Assembly (NCBI GenBank): GCA_900769115.1
Contig: CAAGFJ010000050.1
Location: 1 to 18,723 of the forward strand
Direction: 5' to 3'
DNA length: 18,723 bases
From: Lachnospiraceae bacterium
Lineage (GTDB): Bacteria; Bacillota; Clostridia; Lachnospirales; Lachnospiraceae
This document shows positions 1-8,178 of the stretch, piece after piece (within the stretch, counting starts at the first letter, position 1; every line of letters begins with the position of its first letter). Under the pieces are notes generated by a model that saw nothing but the letters and a program-made list of their open reading frames with translations, ran no database searches and was not told the DNA's origin. The translations under genes and the position numbers were made by a program.

Positions 1-94
1 ACCGCTGCGAGTGATGAGTAGCGAGAGCGTGCCTGCGTTGATATGTTATATCCCAAACAACCGATTTGTAACCTGAATGTTTCGTGCGTCCGTC

Positions 95-1486
95 TCACTT
101 ACGCTGTGCAAGGGTGAGATTGTACTGCGGTTTGGACAGTTCCCGTCCAATCATAATGCCACATACAATCGCCGCTAGCAGATCCGCAACCGGACCTGCA
201 TACATAATACCATCAATTCCCATAAATACTGGAAATACAACGATAAGCGGCAACAGGAATATGATCTGTCTGGTCAGAGCCAAGAAGCTTCCTATCTTTG
301 GCTTACCGATCGCCGTAAAGAAGTTCGAACTGATCGGCTGCAGGAAGTTTACAAAGGTAAAGAACAGAAATACATGAAAATAACTGGTTGCAAAGGAGTA
401 ATACAGCTCGGATCCATTGCCAAAGACCGATATAATCTGTCTCGGAAAGATCTGAAAGATCGCAAATGCAACAATTGCCAATAAGGCGCCGCACCCGGTT
501 GCTTTGAAATATGCTTCACGCACCCGGTTATATTTCTTCGCTCCGTAGTTAAAGCTGGCAATCGGCTGCAATCCCTGTGATATACCAATCACAAACGACA
601 TGAACAGCATATTAACCTTCGTTATGATTCCGGCGCACGCAATCGGAATGGACTCTCCATATTGGGACATCGAACCATAATACTTCAACGACTTATTCAT
701 AATGATCTGTACGATCATCATTGCGATCTGGTTACTACACGGTGCCATACCAAGTGCTGCAATCCTTCCTACATTTTCCGCTTTGATCACAAAATGCTCC
801 CGCTTCAATGTCACCGTCTTACAATGTGCCAGATACCAGATGGCAAGACCACCGGACACATACTGCCCGATAATGGTGGCAAATGCCGCGCCGGACATTC
901 CCCAGTCAAAGCCAAATACAAAAATTGCATCTAATATCGTATTAATGACCGCTCCGGTCAGGTTGCAGAGCATTGTGATCTTCGGTCTGCCATCTGCACG
1001 GATCAGATGTCCTCCACCGGTTGCCAGTGTAAGCAGCGGAAAGCCAAGTGCGGTGATCCTGGTATACTCCTTGGCATACTCTAAAACATTCTCCGGCGAG
1101 CCAAAAAATCGAAGCATTGGCTCCAAGAACAGCTCTGCAATTCCACATAATCCTAACCCACACAAAAATAACATGGCTACTGCATTGCCAAGATACCGTA
1201 CTGCCTTCTTCTTATCCCCACTTCCCATCGCAATATTGAAAGCAGACGAACCTCCGATTCCAAAAAGAAGGGAAATCGCCAGACATGATGTAGACAGAGG
1301 AAATGCAATATTTGTGGCGGCATTTCCAAGCTCTCCAATCTTCTGACCGATAAAAAACTGATCTACAATATTGTAAAGTGAGCCAACCAGCATAGAGATA
1401 ATACTCGGAACTGCAAAGGAACGGAGCAGTTTATTGATTCTTTCATAACCTAATGGATTTTCTATTGTCACGTTGCTTTTTTCCAT
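95..1486 (-). CDS. MATE family multidrug efflux transporter (MepA-like)
   Basis: This is a polytopic inner-membrane protein of 463 residues, the usual MATE length, which would export drugs or cationic metabolites by Na+ or H+ antiport. The N-terminal half carries the family pattern AVPSIISMLVGSLYNIVDQF followed by FIGQ, and the sequence runs through about twelve hydrophobic helices with the half-repeat QGLQPIASFNYGA near residue 300. I chose the ATG at 1486 because GGAG lies 8 bases upstream; an in-frame ATG at 1513 and one at 1564 exist, but the latter would overlap the upstream gene and neither has a well-spaced ribosome site. It follows the DUF3592 gene by 28 bases and is probably cotranscribed with it and the HAD gene. 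The family call is secure; the substrate is not known. Confidence 0.93.
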   Translation of the reverse strand: MEKSNVTIENPLGYERINKLLRSFAVPSIISMLVGSLYNIVDQFFIGQKIGELGNAATNIAFPLSTSCLAISLLFGIGGSSAFNIAMGSGDKKKAVRYLGNAVAMLFLCGLGLCGIAELFLEPMLRFFGSPENVLEYAKEYTRITALGFPLLTLATGGGHLIRADGRPKITMLCNLTGAVINTILDAIFVFGFDWGMSGAAFATIIGQYVSGGLAIWYLAHCKTVTLKREHFVIKAENVGRIAALGMAPCSNQIAMMIVQIIMNKSLKYYGSMSQYGESIPIACAGIITKVNMLFMSFVIGISQGLQPIASFNYGAKKYNRVREAYFKATGCGALLAIVAFAIFQIFPRQIISVFGNGSELYYSFATSYFHVFLFFTFVNFLQPISSNFFTAIGKPKIGSFLALTRQIIFLLPLIVVFPVFMGIDGIMYAGPVADLLAAIVCGIMIGRELSKPQYNLTLAQRK

Positions 1487-1514
1487 ACAATCATCTCCGG
1501 TTTCTTTCTTCATA

Positions 1515-1985
1515 CTATAATTCTTTTCCCCTGATAACAACTTCTTGCGAAATACTGCTGTCATCCAGCTTCACTACAAATGCAAATATGCCACCTACAA
1601 GTGCAAAAACAACACCTAAAAGTGTCACAACAATACAGGCCATCATAGATCCCTCCTGTGTCCGAACATCCTGCGGATTATCCGGATCATAATAAACTGC
1701 AATTGTCTGTCCTTCTTCCATACCGGACTGATACCATCCCAGATCAACCTCTGAATAATGAACCCCTTCCTCCGTATCATAACTGATATACACATCATGT
1801 TTTATATCATGGTCGCTATCTGCACTCACATATTCATAAATAGTATCAATTGTAGCGGTTGTCTGCTCCGCAGTCGCATAGAACTTTTTGCTGTTATCGC
1901 GAATTGCAAATCCACCGATCACCATTCCGATTCCTGCCAACATAAATATAACACCAATTACTTTTCCAAGCTTCTCATTTGTCAT
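1515..1985 (-). CDS. small two-helix membrane protein, DUF3592-type
   Basis: The 156-residue protein has a hydrophobic helix at about residues 7-27 and a second at about 112-137, with a polar extracytoplasmic segment of about 80 residues between them. That middle part contains YISYDTEEG and the motif VYYDPDNPQDVRT, which is typical of the DUF3592 family (a short beta-rich domain with YxPxNP between two membrane helices). No enzymatic function is known for the family. GGAGG sits 6 bases before the ATG. It lies 41 bases after the HAD gene and 28 before a MATE gene, with no promoter or terminator in either gap, so it is probably part of that transcript. The role is unknown; the family assignment is by motif only. 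Confidence 0.8.
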   Translation of the reverse strand: MTNEKLGKVIGVIFMLAGIGMVIGGFAIRDNSKKFYATAEQTTATIDTIYEYVSADSDHDIKHDVYISYDTEEGVHYSEVDLGWYQSGMEEGQTIAVYYDPDNPQDVRTQEGSMMACIVVTLLGVVFALVGGIFAFVVKLDDSSISQEVVIRGKEL

Positions 1986-2026
1986 GCTTCTCCTCCATTT
2001 TCATTGCTGCTTTGTCTTCTGATTAA

Positions 2027-2734
2027 TTATATGCTGTCATGGGCAAACTGTTCAATATAGATCCGCAACATCTCCATATAATTCTTTGCATGCAGATAGT
2101 CTGATTCCTGATCCTGTCCGTCCGTATACCAGATCGGTGTCATTCCAACTTCTGCCGGACCTTTTACATCCTTCCGGAGACTATCCCCAACATATACCAC
2201 TTCTTCCGGTCTTACACCCATCTTAGAAAGTGCAAGTTCAAAAATTACCGGATCCGGCTTCTCTCTTCCTGCCTCTTCACTCGTTGTAATATAATCAATA
2301 TACTCCGCAATTCCCAATGCCCGGAGCTTCCGATGCTGGATATGTACCGTCATATCCGTACAGATTCCGATAAGGATTCCATCCTCCCGAAGCCGCTGTA
2401 AGAATTCTTTCACTCCATTATATAATACCATGTGTGAAAGGATATAGTTCCAAAAATAATCATATAATTCTAACGCAAAAGAAACGGATGGGAGCTTAAG
2501 GATCTCCAACATCCGTTCCATATATAACATCCGGTTGTGCCTCGCTGCTACATCATCTGTAATCTGTTCTTTCACACTTAAGCGGGCCGCATCAAATGCG
2601 CCCCGCACCGTATCGTAATCCATATGTAATAACGTATCCGAAGCATATCGGCAAAGTGCCTCTACGCCTTCTTCATTCAGATTGCAGCAGTCATAAAATG
2701 TGTCATCCAAGTCAAATAAATATGCTTTTATCAT
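2027..2734 (-). CDS. HAD superfamily hydrolase, subfamily IA phosphatase (nucleotidase or sugar phosphatase-like)
   Basis: The 235-residue cytosolic protein has all four HAD motifs: DLDDT at residues 8-12 (nucleophile D8, acid/base D10), T126 in GICTDMT, K159 in REKPDP, and GDSLRKD at 183-189. A helical cap of about 90 residues between motifs I and II fits subfamily IA, as in YjjG-type pyrimidine nucleotidases or phosphoglycolate phosphatase-like enzymes. It should remove phosphate from a small metabolite. It starts 22 bases after the deoR-family gene and shares its promoter, so it is probably controlled with the sugar locus and might recycle a sugar phosphate or limit its build-up. That role is inference. 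CAGGAG lies 9 bases upstream of the ATG. Confidence 0.9.
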   Translation of the reverse strand: MIKAYLFDLDDTFYDCCNLNEEGVEALCRYASDTLLHMDYDTVRGAFDAARLSVKEQITDDVAARHNRMLYMERMLEILKLPSVSFALELYDYFWNYILSHMVLYNGVKEFLQRLREDGILIGICTDMTVHIQHRKLRALGIAEYIDYITTSEEAGREKPDPVIFELALSKMGVRPEEVVYVGDSLRKDVKGPAEVGMTPIWYTDGQDQESDYLHAKNYMEMLRIYIEQFAHDSI

Positions 2735-2756
2735 GGCATCTTACTCCTGTGTCTTA

Positions 2757-3497
2757 TTACTTTGCAATATAATAATTACCTGTCTTCAACAGAATCGGCA
2801 CTTCTTTCTCACAGATGATCGGAACTTCGCCTAACTCGTAAATCTTGCACATGGTATTCTTCTCTGCTTTACTGCTATCTACCAATACATAAGTCTGTTC
2901 CGAATTCTCCCGGACAATCTGCTTCTTCTCTGCCTCTCTCACATCCGGTGTACTGATTCCTGCACGCTCCGAAAATCCACTGGCTCCAATAAATGCCTTG
3001 TTAAAGAAATTCTTGGTCAATGCCATATTCGTTGTTGTGCCAAAAATGGAGGCTGTTGAGATATTCAACTCCCCACCAAGCACATACACTTTAAGATGTG
3101 TCCCCTGAAGCTCCGGATAGATCAATGCATTCGTTGTAACAATTGTAATCTTCTTATTCTTAAGGTATTTGACCATCTCTAATGTAGTGGAACCGGAATC
3201 CAAATAAATAGAATCGCCATCCTCAACCAGACTCGCTGCATATTTGGCGATTGCCTCTTTGGCCGCTACCTGCTTATTCTTCTTCGTATCCACAGGTGCT
3301 TCATATGACTCCATCTTCAACCGGGCTCCGCCGCCTCTTAACAGCAGCACTTGTCCTTCGTCCTCTAAAGCCTTCAGATCACGCCGGATGGTCGACTCCG
3401 AAACACTATCAAACAAATTCATAAAATCTTCTATACTTGCAACTTCTTTAGTCTCCAGATATTGTAACATCTGCAATTGTCGTTCATACGGAATCAT
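2757..3497 (-). CDS. DeoR/GlpR family transcriptional regulator
   Basis: At 246 residues this is standard length. The N-terminus is a DeoR-type winged helix-turn-helix (about residues 4-60), with the recognition-helix signature SESTIRRDLKALEDEG and the LLLRGGGA turn. The C-terminal sensor domain (about 75-235) keeps the phosphosugar-binding pattern: YLDSGSTT at 98-105, TTNA at 121-124, GASG at 171-174 and VDSSK at 206-210. Such proteins usually repress sugar operons and release DNA on binding a phosphorylated sugar. It follows the kinase gene by 59 bases and has its own consensus promoter, so it can be made when the upstream genes are silent. The most likely target is the locus at 9193-3557, with the ligand being the product of the neighbouring kinase (inference). 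Confidence 0.94.
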   Translation of the reverse strand: MIPYERQLQMLQYLETKEVASIEDFMNLFDSVSESTIRRDLKALEDEGQVLLLRGGGARLKMESYEAPVDTKKNKQVAAKEAIAKYAASLVEDGDSIYLDSGSTTLEMVKYLKNKKITIVTTNALIYPELQGTHLKVYVLGGELNISTASIFGTTTNMALTKNFFNKAFIGASGFSERAGISTPDVREAEKKQIVRENSEQTYVLVDSSKAEKNTMCKIYELGEVPIICEKEVPILLKTGNYYIAK

Positions 3498-3521
3498 CTT
3501 TCCACCTCATTTCTGCTTATT

Positions 3522-3550
3522 ATGATAATTTTATTTTCAAATTTTGTCAA
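3522..3550 (-). promoter_or_regulatory. sigma-A promoter for the deoR-family gene and HAD gene
   Basis: On the minus strand TTGACA (3550-3545) is followed after 17 bases by TATCAT (3527-3522), a near-consensus match lying about 25 bases before the start codon. An ATTTTCA word (plus strand, 3533-3539) lies in the spacer and also occurs beside the main operon promoter, so autoregulation is possible. Confidence 0.75.
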
Positions 3551-3556
3551 TTAAAA

Positions 3557-4471
3557 TCACAAATAAGATTGCATATTTACTTCCTCTAAGGTCGGCATAG
3601 ACGGTTGTGCACCATATCGACATACTGTAATTGCACTGCAGCCGGTTGCAAACTCACAGGCATTTACGATATTCATTCCGTGAATCAGCGCATATCCTAC
3701 TGCCCCAATAAAGGAATCTCCTGCACCGGTAGATTCCACTGCATCTACCTTTTTAGATGGGATAAATGTTACCTCTCCGGCACTTGCTACAACCGATCCC
3801 TCTTTTCCCAATGTAAAGATGCAGGCATTTCCAAGTTCAGTACTCATCTTAAGCGCATTCTCTTTCGCCTTTTCGACTGTATCCACCTCTGAGTGCAGAT
3901 AAAATGCCGCTTCTACTTCATTTACTACCAGAATATCTACTTTTTTCAAATATGCTTCCGGGATATCAGCCGCCGGTGCTGCATTCAGCAGCACCTTACA
4001 GCCGGCTTCTTTTGCCTTATCAATTGCGTACATGTTGATCTCCTGAGGGATCTCCATCTGCAAAATCACTATCGCAGATTCTTTCAGTAAATCCTCTGCA
4101 TGGTCAATATCTTCCTTAGTCACCGCATAATTTGCACCTTTCACGATAACTGCAAATACACTTCCGTCCTGTAAAGCATTTACCACACCCATTCCGGTCG
4201 GTTCCTCTACTCTGCGGATACGCTCTGTATTTACACCATATTTCTTTGCCTCTGAAATGAGAATCTCACCATTAGGATCCTTGCCTACACAGCCGATCAT
4301 ATAAGTCGGAACACCTAATTTGGCTGCCTGTACTGCCTGGTTCGCACCCTTGCCACCGGCACTGAATGCTACATCATCTGCATGAAACGTCTCACCCATC
4401 TCCGGCAGCCGGGCAATCTTCAATATCACATCATAATTCAAACTTCCAATTACCGTAATCTTATCTCTCAT
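3557..4471 (-). CDS. PfkB family carbohydrate kinase, ribokinase-like
   Basis: The 304-residue cytosolic kinase transfers phosphate from ATP to a sugar hydroxyl. It has the PfkB N-terminal signature SAGGKGANQA (residues 37-46), the ribokinase-type NEVEA (184-188), the ATP-site LGKEGS (221-226) and the C-terminal signature STGAGDSFIGA (247-257) with catalytic base D252. The tail GAQPSMPTLEEV is close to that of true ribokinases. GGAG lies 7 bases before the ATG, and the gene follows the permease by 23 bases. The ribokinase resemblance is strong, but an isomerase leads the operon, which free ribose would not need, so the substrate may be a ketose made by that isomerase. I therefore leave the symbol blank. 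Confidence 0.93.
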   Translation of the reverse strand: MRDKITVIGSLNYDVILKIARLPEMGETFHADDVAFSAGGKGANQAVQAAKLGVPTYMIGCVGKDPNGEILISEAKKYGVNTERIRRVEEPTGMGVVNALQDGSVFAVIVKGANYAVTKEDIDHAEDLLKESAIVILQMEIPQEINMYAIDKAKEAGCKVLLNAAPAADIPEAYLKKVDILVVNEVEAAFYLHSEVDTVEKAKENALKMSTELGNACIFTLGKEGSVVASAGEVTFIPSKKVDAVESTGAGDSFIGAVGYALIHGMNIVNACEFATGCSAITVCRYGAQPSMPTLEEVNMQSYL

Positions 4472-4494
4472 ATGTCGACTCCTTTATCTGTCTA

Positions 4495-5463
4495 TTATGC
4501 GTTCTTACGACGGGCAAGCATTGCCTCAAAGTCGGCCTTGATGAACTCGAAGTAAGAGGCTACGATGATAATAATACCAGTTACTACATACTGCCAGAAC
4601 GAATCTACATTGATAACAACCATTCCTACCTTTAATACCGCTAACATAAATGCTCCGATAAAGGTTCCAAGTGCAGTACCCCGGCCACCTGCCATTGCCG
4701 TACCACCGATCGCTGCTGCTGCGATCGCATCTGTCTCATAAGTAAGACCTGCTGTTGCTTCCGCAGAACCCAAACTTGCTAACATGATCATACCTGCAAT
4801 AGATGCGCATACACCACACACTATGTAAGCGATATATTTGGTCTTGAATACATTAACACCGGAAAGGTTCGCAGCTTCTTCATTACCACCTACTGCATAT
4901 AAGTTATCACCTGTACGGGTCTTTGACAAGATAATATGAGCAATCACAAATACCACGATCATAACCAGCACATAGTAGCGGATACCCATGAACATCTTAC
5001 CGTTAAAGATATTACGGAAACTGTCAGGAACATTCGTTACCGGAGTACCACCGGTTACCACGTAAGCAATACCACGATAAAGACTCATTGTACCAAGTGT
5101 TGCAATGAAAGGCTGTAACTTTAAGTTTGTTACAAGGAATCCGTTAAATGCACCTGCAACCACACCGATCAATAATCCAACAACGATTGCAAGAACCGGG
5201 GGAACACCATTGACACAGCACATTGCAACTGCAATACCGGTAATGGCAAAGGTACATCCAATGGATAAGTCAATTCCCGCCGTAATGATCGTGAACATAA
5301 TACCTGCTGCCAATACACCATTTAATACCATCTTCTGGAATACGGTTAAAATATTATTCCAGGATAAAAAGTTTGGGTTCATCGCCGTAAAGATCATTCC
5401 CATAACAATTGTTGCAAGAAATACAACAATCTCACGCTTATATTTATCAAAAATATGTTTCAT
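4495..5463 (-). CDS. sugar ABC transporter permease, RbsC/BPD_transp_2 family
   Basis: This 322-residue membrane protein forms the channel of a CUT2-type (ribose/xylose/galactose class) importer. Hallmarks are TAGIDLSIGCTFAITG at 61-76, the cytoplasmic coupling region GFLVTNLKLQPFIATLGTM (108-126), VGGNEEAANLSGVN (191-204) and GGTAMAGGRGTALGTFIGA (253-271). I chose the ATG at 5463 because GGAGG stands 8 bases before it and it begins one base after the ATPase stop codon, a typical coupled junction; a start at 5499 would place 12 unusual residues in front and overlap the ATPase gene. A single permease gene implies a homodimeric channel, as is usual for this class. Confidence 0.95.
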   Translation of the reverse strand: MKHIFDKYKREIVVFLATIVMGMIFTAMNPNFLSWNNILTVFQKMVLNGVLAAGIMFTIITAGIDLSIGCTFAITGIAVAMCCVNGVPPVLAIVVGLLIGVVAGAFNGFLVTNLKLQPFIATLGTMSLYRGIAYVVTGGTPVTNVPDSFRNIFNGKMFMGIRYYVLVMIVVFVIAHIILSKTRTGDNLYAVGGNEEAANLSGVNVFKTKYIAYIVCGVCASIAGMIMLASLGSAEATAGLTYETDAIAAAAIGGTAMAGGRGTALGTFIGAFMLAVLKVGMVVINVDSFWQYVVTGIIIIVASYFEFIKADFEAMLARRKNA

Positions 5464-5464
5464 C

Positions 5465-6964
5465 TTATTTACCTCCAATCGCATAATCCAGAATTTCATC
5501 TGTATCGAATTTCTCTCTGTCTGTTAGTTCTGCTGAGATGTGACCTTCGCTCATAACGATCAGACGGTCACTGATTCCCATCGCTTCCGGAAGTTCAGAA
5601 GAAATAACGATCAGGCTCTTTCCTTCTGCTACTAATTCTTCCATCAGACGGTAGATCTCTGCCTTAGCCGCGACATCTACACCTTTGGTCGGTTCATCAA
5701 ATATAATGATATCGGTATCTGCTGACATCCATCTTGCAAGGATAACCTTCTGCTGATTACCACCCGACATATTCTTTGTCAGATAATCCGGTTTCTTAGG
5801 GTTGATATCCATCTCCTCAAAAAAACGCTCTGCATTTTTCTTCTTTTTCCCTTCGTCTAAGAACGGGCCTGACATATATTTATCTAAGCTGGAAATGGAA
5901 ATGTTATCAATATTCGAAAACTGATTCATAAATCCCTGGGTCTTACGATCCTCAGGAAGTAAACCGATACGATTCTTTAGTGCTTTCGTTGTATTCCAAC
6001 GACCTGTGATCTCTTTTCCCATAAGGTACATCTTTCCGCCTATTTTCTGATCTGCACCAATAATCGTTCTCATCACTTCGGAACGTCCTGCTCCGATCAG
6101 ACCGAAGAATCCTAAGATCTCTCCTCTATGAAGTTCAAATGATACGTCATTGAAGTCTTTGCCATTGGAAAGGTTCTCTATCTTCAACACAACCTCATCT
6201 GTTGCCGGACTTGGTTTTAATCTGTCTGCCACAGATGCCACACTTCTTCCTACCATGGCATGTATCATTTCCTCACGTGTTGTTTCTTTGACATTCAGCT
6301 GTGTAATAAATTCACCATCCCGCAATACGGTCGCACGGTCGCAGATCTGGAAGATCTCTTCCAAGTGATGACTTACATATAATATCGTAACACCACTCTT
6401 TTTGAGCTTCTCAATAACTGCAAAGAGCGCCTCTGTCTCCTTCTGTGTCAGGGAAGCGGTCGGCTCATCTAACGAAATGATCGTAGAATGATGATATAAG
6501 GCTTTGGCAATTGCGATCATCTGCTTCTGCCCTGCTGTTAATGTTCTTACAATGTCTCTGGATTTGAAATTACAATTCAACTCTGAAAGGATCTCATCAA
6601 CATCCTTGTGCATCTTATTGAAATCTACAAACAATCCTTTCTTTGGCTCATAACCCAATGTTACATTCTGTCCGACTGTCAGTTCTTCCACAACCATGGT
6701 TTCCTGATGAACTTTGGAAATCTTTCCATCCCGGATCGCATCATTGGGATGCATAAAATGTACCGTCTCCCCATGAAGCTTTACCGTTCCTTCATATTCT
6801 GAATAGACACCATGAAGAATATTTAAGATTGTTGATTTTCCGGCACCATTTTCACCAAGTAAGGCATGCACTTCTCCTTCCTCTACGGAAAAGGACACAT
6901 CTTTTAACACATGAACACCCGGGAAATATTTGTTAATCTTAATAAATTCAACGGCCTTTCCCAT
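5465..6964 (-). CDS. sugar ABC transporter ATP-binding protein, two-domain (RbsA/MglA/XylG class)
   Basis: The 499-residue protein carries two fused nucleotide-binding domains. Domain 1 has Walker A GENGAGKST (37-45), Q87, a signature LTAGQ (142-146) and Walker B ISLDEPTA (163-170). Domain 2 has the degenerate Walker A FGLIGAGRSE (287-296), with R294 replacing the catalytic-site lysine, then a normal signature MSGGNQQK (399-406) and Walker B IIFDEPTKG (420-428). This pairing of one competent and one degenerate site is the norm for CUT2 importers. AGGAGG lies 8 bases before the ATG. It is separated from the binding-protein gene by 75 bases containing a hairpin, and from the permease by one base. 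Confidence 0.96.
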   Translation of the reverse strand: MGKAVEFIKINKYFPGVHVLKDVSFSVEEGEVHALLGENGAGKSTILNILHGVYSEYEGTVKLHGETVHFMHPNDAIRDGKISKVHQETMVVEELTVGQNVTLGYEPKKGLFVDFNKMHKDVDEILSELNCNFKSRDIVRTLTAGQKQMIAIAKALYHHSTIISLDEPTASLTQKETEALFAVIEKLKKSGVTILYVSHHLEEIFQICDRATVLRDGEFITQLNVKETTREEMIHAMVGRSVASVADRLKPSPATDEVVLKIENLSNGKDFNDVSFELHRGEILGFFGLIGAGRSEVMRTIIGADQKIGGKMYLMGKEITGRWNTTKALKNRIGLLPEDRKTQGFMNQFSNIDNISISSLDKYMSGPFLDEGKKKKNAERFFEEMDINPKKPDYLTKNMSGGNQQKVILARWMSADTDIIIFDEPTKGVDVAAKAEIYRLMEELVAEGKSLIVISSELPEAMGISDRLIVMSEGHISAELTDREKFDTDEILDYAIGGK

Positions 6965-6983
6965 CTCGTATACCTCCTATAAA

Positions 6984-7014
6984 GTGGACTGCCACATTCC
7001 TGTGACAGTCCCAC
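6984..7014 (-). other. intercistronic stem-loop between binding-protein and ATPase genes
   Basis: GTGGGACTG and CAGTCCAC pair with one bulged base, and an inner TGTG/CACA pair continues the stem to a 4-base loop. Only a weak TTTATA follows, so it is a poor terminator. It most likely shields the 3' end of the upstream message or slightly reduces read-through, a common way to make more binding protein than ATPase and permease. Confidence 0.6.
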
Positions 7015-7039
7015 GTAATCTCTTATCTGCCTTCGTTCT

Positions 7040-8152
7040 CTACTCTGCTACATAGTTCGCATCTTCCCAACCGATGATCTCTGCTGCATCCTTGTCAACA
7101 TTTGTTGAATCGATCAAAGCCTGTGGAGTTGCTACGACTCTTGGCATATCCTGTCCTGCAAGTGCTCTTAATGTACACTCCATTGCTACTCTTGCTGTGT
7201 AATATGGGAAAGAATCGATCGTTGCATCCAATCCACCATCGCGGATAGAATCATATGCTTCACCAATACCGTCTACACCAACTACAAGAATATCTTTGTC
7301 TGCCTCTTTTACTGCTTCCACAACACCAAGTGCCATATCATCATTGTTACAGAAGATTGCTTTCAGATCCGGATACTGCTGAATCCATGTTGCAGCCAAG
7401 TCCTTAGACTTCTGACGATCCCAGTCTGCGTTCTGTTCTGCTACAATATCAAGCTTAGAATTGTTATCTGAGATCCAGTCCTTGAATCCGGATGTACGTT
7501 CTCTTGCTGCAAATGCCTTTGCCATACCGATTACGATAGCAACCTGTCCTTCATCACCAAGTTTATCAGAAATCCACTCTGCTGCCAACTGTCCATTCTG
7601 GTAAGCATTTGGTCCTGCATAATAATCTGCAGTTGCGATAACACCATCATTTACATTATATACAGGAATCTTCGCATCCTTTGCATTCTCAACGGCTGCT
7701 GTTAAGTTAGAATCTGAGATTGGGCTTAACATCAAAGCGCTGCATCCCTGGTTTGTCATGTTCTCAACCATTGTCTGCTGACCGGTCTCATCACTCTCAT
7801 CTGTAGTACCATCTACTTCCACCGTAACATCTACACCGGAAGCCTTAGCGATCATATCCGCAGCCTCCTCATATCCGGTCTGTAAGGTTCTCCAGTATTC
7901 ATTGGTTAATGACTTCTCAACCGCTCCAAGCTTCAATCCGCTCTTAACCGGAACATCTCCGAATTTCTCACGGACCTCTTCAATCGTCATGCTGTCTTTC
8001 TCAGTATCCGGATTGAATTCCTCTGTCTGTGCTGTCTGTGTGGAATCCCCTCCACTCTTGCTGCTGTCTGTTGCTGCTCCATCTGTGGAACATCCTACCA
8101 TAGCAAATGCCATGGTTGCTACCATTAATGTTGCCAAAAATCTCTTCTTCAT
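7040..8152 (-). CDS. sugar ABC transporter substrate-binding lipoprotein (Peripla_BP_4 type)
   Basis: The 370-residue protein starts with a lipoprotein signal peptide (MKKRF, hydrophobic stretch, then MVGC with lipidated C21) and a Ser/Thr/Asp-rich linker of about 30 residues, so it is tethered outside the membrane. The mature part has the two-lobe fold of RbsB-like proteins: KLGAVEKSLTNEYWRTLQTG at about 74-93, a CSALMLSPISDSN segment, and the second-lobe words CNNDDMALG and GVDGIGEAYDSI. It delivers a sugar to the neighbouring permease. AGGAGG lies 8 bases upstream. It is longer than RbsB (about 296) because of the linker and an extra N-terminal segment MTIEEVREKFGDVPVK. The sugar bound cannot be deduced. 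Confidence 0.94.
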   Translation of the reverse strand: MKKRFLATLMVATMAFAMVGCSTDGAATDSSKSGGDSTQTAQTEEFNPDTEKDSMTIEEVREKFGDVPVKSGLKLGAVEKSLTNEYWRTLQTGYEEAADMIAKASGVDVTVEVDGTTDESDETGQQTMVENMTNQGCSALMLSPISDSNLTAAVENAKDAKIPVYNVNDGVIATADYYAGPNAYQNGQLAAEWISDKLGDEGQVAIVIGMAKAFAARERTSGFKDWISDNNSKLDIVAEQNADWDRQKSKDLAATWIQQYPDLKAIFCNNDDMALGVVEAVKEADKDILVVGVDGIGEAYDSIRDGGLDATIDSFPYYTARVAMECTLRALAGQDMPRVVATPQALIDSTNVDKDAAEIIGWEDANYVAE

Positions 8153-8178
8153 AATACGTACCTCCTTAAAATCCTTCT

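Noticed and set aside
1..94. Terminator or gene end downstream of the first MATE gene
   Set aside because: Some GCGAG words recur, but there is no stem followed by a T-tract and no coding frame I can support.
702..1346. 214-codon plus-strand frame opposite the first MATE gene
   Set aside because: No ribosome site; an antisense shadow of a clear MATE coding frame, with no recognisable domain.
1487..1564. Longer N-terminus for the first MATE gene (start at 1564 or 1513)
   Set aside because: The 1564 start overlaps the DUF3592 gene, and the 1513 start has its purine tract too far away. 1486 has GGAG at 8 bases and a normal MATE start.
5464..5499. Longer permease start at 5499
   Set aside because: It would overlap the ATPase gene by 35 bases without a ribosome site. 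GGAGG is correctly placed for 5463.
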